NCBI RefSeq assembly: GCF_000471905.2
Contig: NW_006497023.1
Location: forward strand, 1,885,773-1,949,772
Reading direction: 5' to 3'
Origin: Amborella trichopoda
Taxonomy: Eukaryota > Streptophyta > Magnoliopsida > Amborellales > Amborellaceae
DNA length: 64,000 bases
Part shown: one piece after another, positions 59,081-64,000 of the stretch
Numbering within the stretch: the stretch's first letter is position 1
How the letters are laid out: every line of letters begins with the position of its first letter
Notes under the pieces: model-generated
Seen by the model: only the letters and a program-made list of their open reading frames with translations
Databases searched by the model: none
Told to the model about the DNA's origin: nothing
Translations under genes and position numbers: made by a program

Positions 59081-60540
59081 CTAGAGGATCCGTTGGTTAT
59101 GGAAAGTTATCCTTTCCGACAAATCCTTGGCCCCTTTGTAATCTCTTTTTGTGGCCAAGGGGAGCTTCAGAGAGGATGGAAACCTTAGGAAACCAGGTTT
59201 TGCTCAGAGAAAGTTAAACCTTAAACCTAAGCCTAAAGACCTTAGATCTCTAGGGCACAACAACCCTGATTCTAAAAACCCTGACCATTCTCAGCCATCC
59301 CTAGGGCATAATAACACTTCTAATCAGAGATCTTGCAGATCACTTCTGAATTAGAGAGGCAACGAGGACGTCGGTTCTGATACGGGCGAGTTCTCGAGGG
59401 CTCAGGAGTCTTGGGCCATGCAGCCCGGTTTCGTATTGTTTATTCCCCTTTCTCTCTTCTTCTTCTTATTGTTTTCATTTTATTTTTATCTATTTTGACT
59501 CATTTGCTTTAAAATCATGTTTTGATGCTTTGGATCATGTTGGCTCTGTCATAGATCTGAGAGCAGATCTGCTCTTTTCCAGGCAGATCTGGCCTAATAT
59601 CTGAATTCAATTTTTCCCACTTTCTTTACCACATATTTTTCATCAGTTTAAGGGGTCCAGATCTGAGAGATCTTCAACAAAAGATTTGTAAAATTTTGCA
59701 TCGTAAACCGTTTCGTGCCCACCGTGAGGCTTTCAAGTTTGATCCAAGCTCCAAAATACGATTTTTATTTACTGTTTTTCACTCTTTTTAGTCACAAAAA
59801 TTCTCAAGAATTAACTGTGACCAAGAACCAAGGTTTCGGTGTTGCGAAATCTTGTTAGTTCTAGGAGACACTAGCAGTGTTTCCCAGGGCAACACCACCA
59901 GTGCCGGCCAGATTTAAGGTGACACCCCCCCTGTCGCCCAAATTTAATAGTTTCAGAATCTTCTAAAACTTTGTAGTCTTGTTTTAGGGACTTTCTTGTG
60001 ACTGTTAAAAAAATTTCAGATCAAAATAAAATTTTTAAAAACATTGCTTTTTTGCTTTTATTTTTTTTTAATTTATTTCATCATAAAAATTATTTTCCCT
60101 GATTATAAAAGTATTTTGTGACCTTATTTCATCAAAATTCATAATTAAAAATAAAATAAAATAAAATAATATGTTTTTTAAGAGACACTAGCAGTGTCGC
60201 CCAGCCTGCAAGGGCAACTCCAATAGTGCCGTAGGGGCGACCAAGTCACCCAGCTGCAGAGGTCCCCAAAAATTCTGGGACCCCACATGTCTCTTCCAAA
60301 GACTGTTGGATTCTTGTTCACTAATTTTTAGCTCAAAATTAAATTTTTAAAAAATAAAACAAAATATTTGGCTTCAGATAGGTCTGTTATGTTTCTCGCT
60401 TTCTGACTTTATTTTAGTTTGTTAATTTTGATTGAAATCGTATTTACCCTGCTTTCACCATGCTTAGTTTAACTTTGTTTCATCAATATTAAAAATATAA
60501 GAATAAATAAAATACATTGAAGGTTGATTGCGCCCTCCCT
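59081..60540. other. Unassigned AT-rich DNA with dispersed palindromes
   Basis: No gene recognised. GTGCCCACCGTGAGGC at 59715-59730 faintly resembles the GCCCACCGTGGGGC stretch common near the 5' end of plant gypsy internal regions; this is weak. GACACTAGCAGTGT motifs occur near 59868 and 60183. There is an AATAAAATAAAAT run at 60150-60170. Confidence 0.4.
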
Positions 60541-61944
60541 GAACCGTGTCCCATTTGAGTCACCCTCGACTAGGACTGCGCTTGACATAGAACGAACTAT
60601 GCTTGGTCTCACTATTGTGACTGTACCTTCTCAAGGGTTTCTTACCCCTCCATCTATATTGTGCTTCAAGTGAACTTTGCCTCGAAGCGTGCATCGTTAG
60701 ACATGACTAGTACCAAGCGCCCGCTTTATTTCTTTCTTGCATTGTGTGTCTGCTTGCTACCACTTTATTTTTTATTGCGTGCTTCTTTACACACTCGAGC
60801 ACACACTAGACCGAGAATACCCGAGAAGCCAACAAACAAATATTTTGAAAACCCCCAAGATCCGCATTAACGGCATGAGGGGAACTAAGCTTTGAGAGTC
60901 GAGGCGGTTAGGACTCACGTAACTTTAACTGTGAGCCCCCCTCCATAATCCTTTGCCTCAATGCAACTTTGCGTATATTAGGACCTAGCGAACATCCTAT
61001 CATAGGAGACCAGAACCTAGGTGGGGACCTATATCAGTCTAATCGCATTTCAGTAGTTAGGAACCCACTCTCAAGCCAAGCCTACCTATACTCTAAGTCA
61101 AACGTTTTCGTGTGCTTGCTTACTTATTTCTGTTGATTAATCTTAGATCTCAGTCTGACGCCTTTGGTCCGAGCTGAACTCTCTCGGTCCAAGTTTAGGC
61201 TTGTACCCAGCTTAGCCTAGGTTAACCAGGTTTCACCTTGGTTCAAACTTAGGCCCCCACTCTGTTCAAGTGGAAGGATCGTTCCTAGTTCATCTTTAAT
61301 CCAGTCCGGGTCCATACCTAGTCAGATCATCAAAACTCTCTGGGTCCAAGCCTAGTCTTATACCCAGTCTAGGCCCAAATCAGGTTCACACCCAGATCCG
61401 AACTGAGGTCCCCTTTTGGTCAAAGCCAAGGGCTCGCGGCCTAAACCAACCTTGATCCAGTCCGGGTCTACACCCAATCTGATCTTCACAACCCTCTATG
61501 TCCGAACTAGGCTCACACCTAGGTCCGAACGTAGACCCCCTCTTGGTCCGAGCCGAGACTCATATCCATCTAGTCTAGGTCTTAATCTAGGTCCTAGCAT
61601 AGGTCTGAGCATGCAGTTACCTCTAGAGGTAGACTAGGCTTACCTTAGATCAAGGTCTTAGCCAAATCCATTGAGTCTAGCAAGTCTAGGTGCAAGTCTA
61701 ATTCTAGCCTAGGTCTTAGTTAGGGTTTTGCCCTTAGAGTCAAGCTAGGTCTGCCCTAAGTCGTCTAATTTAGCTCTTACGTAAGTTTAAACTCCAGAAC
61801 CAAGTCAAAAGTAATGACCATGTTAGTCACTCAAGGCTATTATGATGACCGCTTCACGTCCAACTCTGGGCCTAACCTGCCCAAACCTAGGGACCAGTAT
61901 GTTGTGATCCCTTGGGATTATCGACGGAACATAGATCAATCTAA
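60541..61944. other. Unassigned repeat-derived DNA
   Basis: 60541-61140 has no recognisable gene. 61150-61800 is a patchwork of short degenerate units around GTCTAGGTC, GGTCCGAGC and CCCAGTCTAGG, without a fixed period that I can measure. Short open frames (60661-60870, 61416-61637) show no domain. Confidence 0.4.
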
Positions 61945-64000
61945 AAGAGAAGAATAAGAGAAGAAATATGGGGGAGAGAAGAATTTGACTAAGAGGGAAA
62001 ATCAGCGCAGTTATTAAGCCGGTGAATAATTGGCCTGACGTGGTAATAACATAGGCTCGGTAACTCAGACCAGCTCACAGGATTACTATAAGACGTCATT
62101 ACCGATACTGACTTGCTAGGCACAATGGTTAGTCTGTTGTGGCAATAAAGTTGGAACAATAATTTTGGTACAAGAACATTACGGCTAGACGACAAGACTA
62201 CCATGAGAGGCTAACATCGATCGCTCTTAATCAAACGAAAAAATAATAGAATGAAGGTCATAAGGAAAGAATAAGAAGTGAGATAAGTGAAGAAGGGAAC
62301 AGAATGAAGGAGGGGGAAGAAAGGAAGAGAAGAGTGTGAGAAACAAGAGATAAAGGAGAGAGGAGGGAGAAAGATACAGTCAGCACTAGGCATTGCCGGT
62401 TGCATTGGAAGAAGAAGAGAAAGAAGATAGAGACGGCGCTAGGCATTGCTGGCTGCATTTTAAGAAGAGAGGAAAGAGAGAGGCACAGTCGGCACTAGGT
62501 ATTGCCGACTATGCTAGACAGAGAAGAGAGAGAAGATGTACTTGGTGCTAGGCATCATCGATTGTGTTAGACAGAGGAGAGAGAATATGTAGTCGGTGCT
62601 ACGCATAGCCGATTGTGTTAGACATAGGAGGGAGAAAAGACACAGTTGGTGCTAGGCTTCACCGATTGTGTTAGATAGAGAAAAGAGAAAAGACACAGTT
62701 GGCACTTGGCTTCACCGACTGTGTCAGACAGAGGCGAGAAGATGCAGTCGACACTAGGCTTTACCGACTGTATTAAACAAAAAAGAGAGAGAAGATGTCG
62801 TCGACACTAGGCATCACTGACTATGTTAGACAAAGGAGAGAGAAAAGATGCAGTTACTGCTGGGCTTTATCAATTGTGTCAGATAGAGGAGAGAAAAAAG
62901 ATGCAGTCGATGCTAGGCTTCGTCGACTTTATTAGTTAGAGAAGAGAGAAAACATGCAGTCAGCGTTAGGCTTCACCGACTGTATCAGACAGAGGAGAGA
63001 CAAAAGACACAGTCGGCACTAGGCTTCATCGATTGTGTTAAATAGAGGAGAGAGAAAAGATACAATCGATGCTAGGCTTCGCTGACTGTGTCTGAAGAAA
63101 AGAGAGAGGGCACAATCGATGCTGGACATCACCGATTGTGTTAGAAGAATATAAGAGAAAGAGGAGATCGAGATGAGAAGGGAGGGAAAGAGAGATAAAG
63201 ATGAGAAGAGGAGAGAGATAGAGATAGAGATGAGAAGAAGAGAGAGAAATAGATAAAGATGAGAAAAGAAAGGAGGAGAGAGAAAGAGAGGAAGAGAAAA
63301 AGAGAGGAGGATAGAGAAAGAGGGAGGAGAAGAAAGTTACCATATTGAAGAGTACCGACCGTTTTCTTCTCTCTCCTCTCTCTCTCCAAGACGTACCCAC
63401 GAGCTCAAGCAAAATTCAGAACTTTATTGATTGATTCAAGGAAATGAATTCGTCCTTTTTTACAATGAGGCAGTGCATGTTTATATAGAAGTGGGCTAAA
63501 ACATGGGTGTACGCCCAAAAACTAGCTAAAATTGAAGATAATTAAAATATAATTGAATTAAAAGAAATTTTAAAAAATGAGTGAAAATGACTGTTTTACC
63601 CCTGCCTAACAATGTGTGGAATTCCATAACAGCCCCTGCTGGTGCTTCAGAACTTGCATGATCTTCCATGATTGCTCCAGGGTTGTTCGGATACCCATTT
63701 GATCGAAAGATAATTACTTTCTAGTGGGGCTATGCATGGTAATCGTTTCGATACCAACTTCGAGCTATGAATCACATTTTTGAGCCATGATCATAACACT
63801 TGAATTTTGGACGAATCTTGAAAGCTTTGGATCAATTGTGTGCTTGTTCCTTGATGTTTCTTTGCTGAATCACATTGAGCATGCCGTTTCGATCATGTTG
63901 CAACAAACGTAGCTTGATTTCATGTCTGGATGAAGATTTCATCGTCTTGAGATTTTGACCGGAATCTTAAAATTTGAAAGCCAAAATTTACAAAATATTT
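61945..64000 (-). repeat. Partial type A LTR, minus strand, leaving the window
   Basis: Begins truncated near 61945 inside the end block, then runs GACGTCATTACCGATAC (62092), hairpin array, GA tract (63150-63340), AATAAA (63428-63423) and TATATAAA (63487-63480) on the minus strand, and U3 to the end of the window. Confidence 0.88.
62370..63150 (-). repeat. Longest hairpin array, in the right-edge LTR
   Basis: About a dozen units of 55-70 bp. CACAATCG/CGATTGTG (63111-63118 with 63133-63140) is 8 bp and perfect. CACAGTTGGTG/CACCGATTGTG (62641 onward) pairs over 11 positions with two G-T pairs. Arms differ between units while pairing is kept. Confidence 0.82.

Noticed and set aside
59360..61900. 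Possible host gene between type C LTR and right LTR
   Set aside because: No open frame above about 75 codons, no domain, and the composition is patchy and repeat-like.

Overview
The window looks like repeat-rich nuclear DNA of a flowering plant. I found no intact host gene, no tRNA or rRNA gene and no CRISPR array. Nearly all of it is old Ty3/gypsy LTR retrotransposons nested inside one another, plus a decayed endogenous pararetrovirus (Caulimoviridae-like). The plant origin rests on three things: a gypsy family with a second, archaeal-type RNase H after RT-RNase H (a Tat/Ogre-lineage trait), very long LTRs, and the pararetrovirus. The species cannot be named from the sequence.

One retrotransposon family explains about 0-48 kb and the right edge. 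Its LTR is about 2.9-3.3 kb, starts TGTTTGAACG (type A) or TGTTGGAAG (type B) and ends ..CACCTAACCA. The LTR is followed by a 2-nt spacer and the primer-binding site TTGGCGACTCCACTGGGGAC. Inside the LTR come U3, TATATAAA, AATAAA about 50-70 bp later, and then about 1.7-1.9 kb containing a GA/CT-rich tract and a tandem array of short hairpins. Between pol and the 3' LTR lies a 4-4.6 kb 3' region with its own tandem arrays.

Layout, with element labels E1-E7 of my own. E1 (+, 1-10526): pol, 3' region, 3' LTR. E7 (-): partial LTR, 10527-11809. E2 (+): gag-linker/RT, 11810-13873, continuing at 24269-24591. E3 (-, 13874-24268): an internally deleted element inserted in E2's RT. E4 (+, 24592-30019): 5' LTR, PBS, leader and gag, inserted in E2. 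E6 (-): begins at 30020 inside E4's gag; its LTR is split by E5. E5 (-, 31346-45278): LTR to LTR with gag, most of pol missing. After E6's 3' region comes a partial + strand LTR (47410-48582). Target-site duplications (4 of 5 bases matching) support E3-in-E2 and E5-in-E6.

From 48583 to 57261 lies the pararetrovirus: two head-to-tail partial copies offset by about 5.85 kb. Between them are a downstream ORF, a TATA box and a tRNA-Met-type primer site. Copy 1 runs capsid/zinc knuckle, protease, RT, RNase H and downstream ORF. Copy 2 runs from the primer site to RT and keeps a 482-codon open capsid-like frame. No movement-protein region was recognised. From 57262 to 61944 come a third LTR type (C), a palindrome-rich segment with a direct duplication, and unassigned repeat-derived DNA. 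A further type A LTR (-) runs off the right end.
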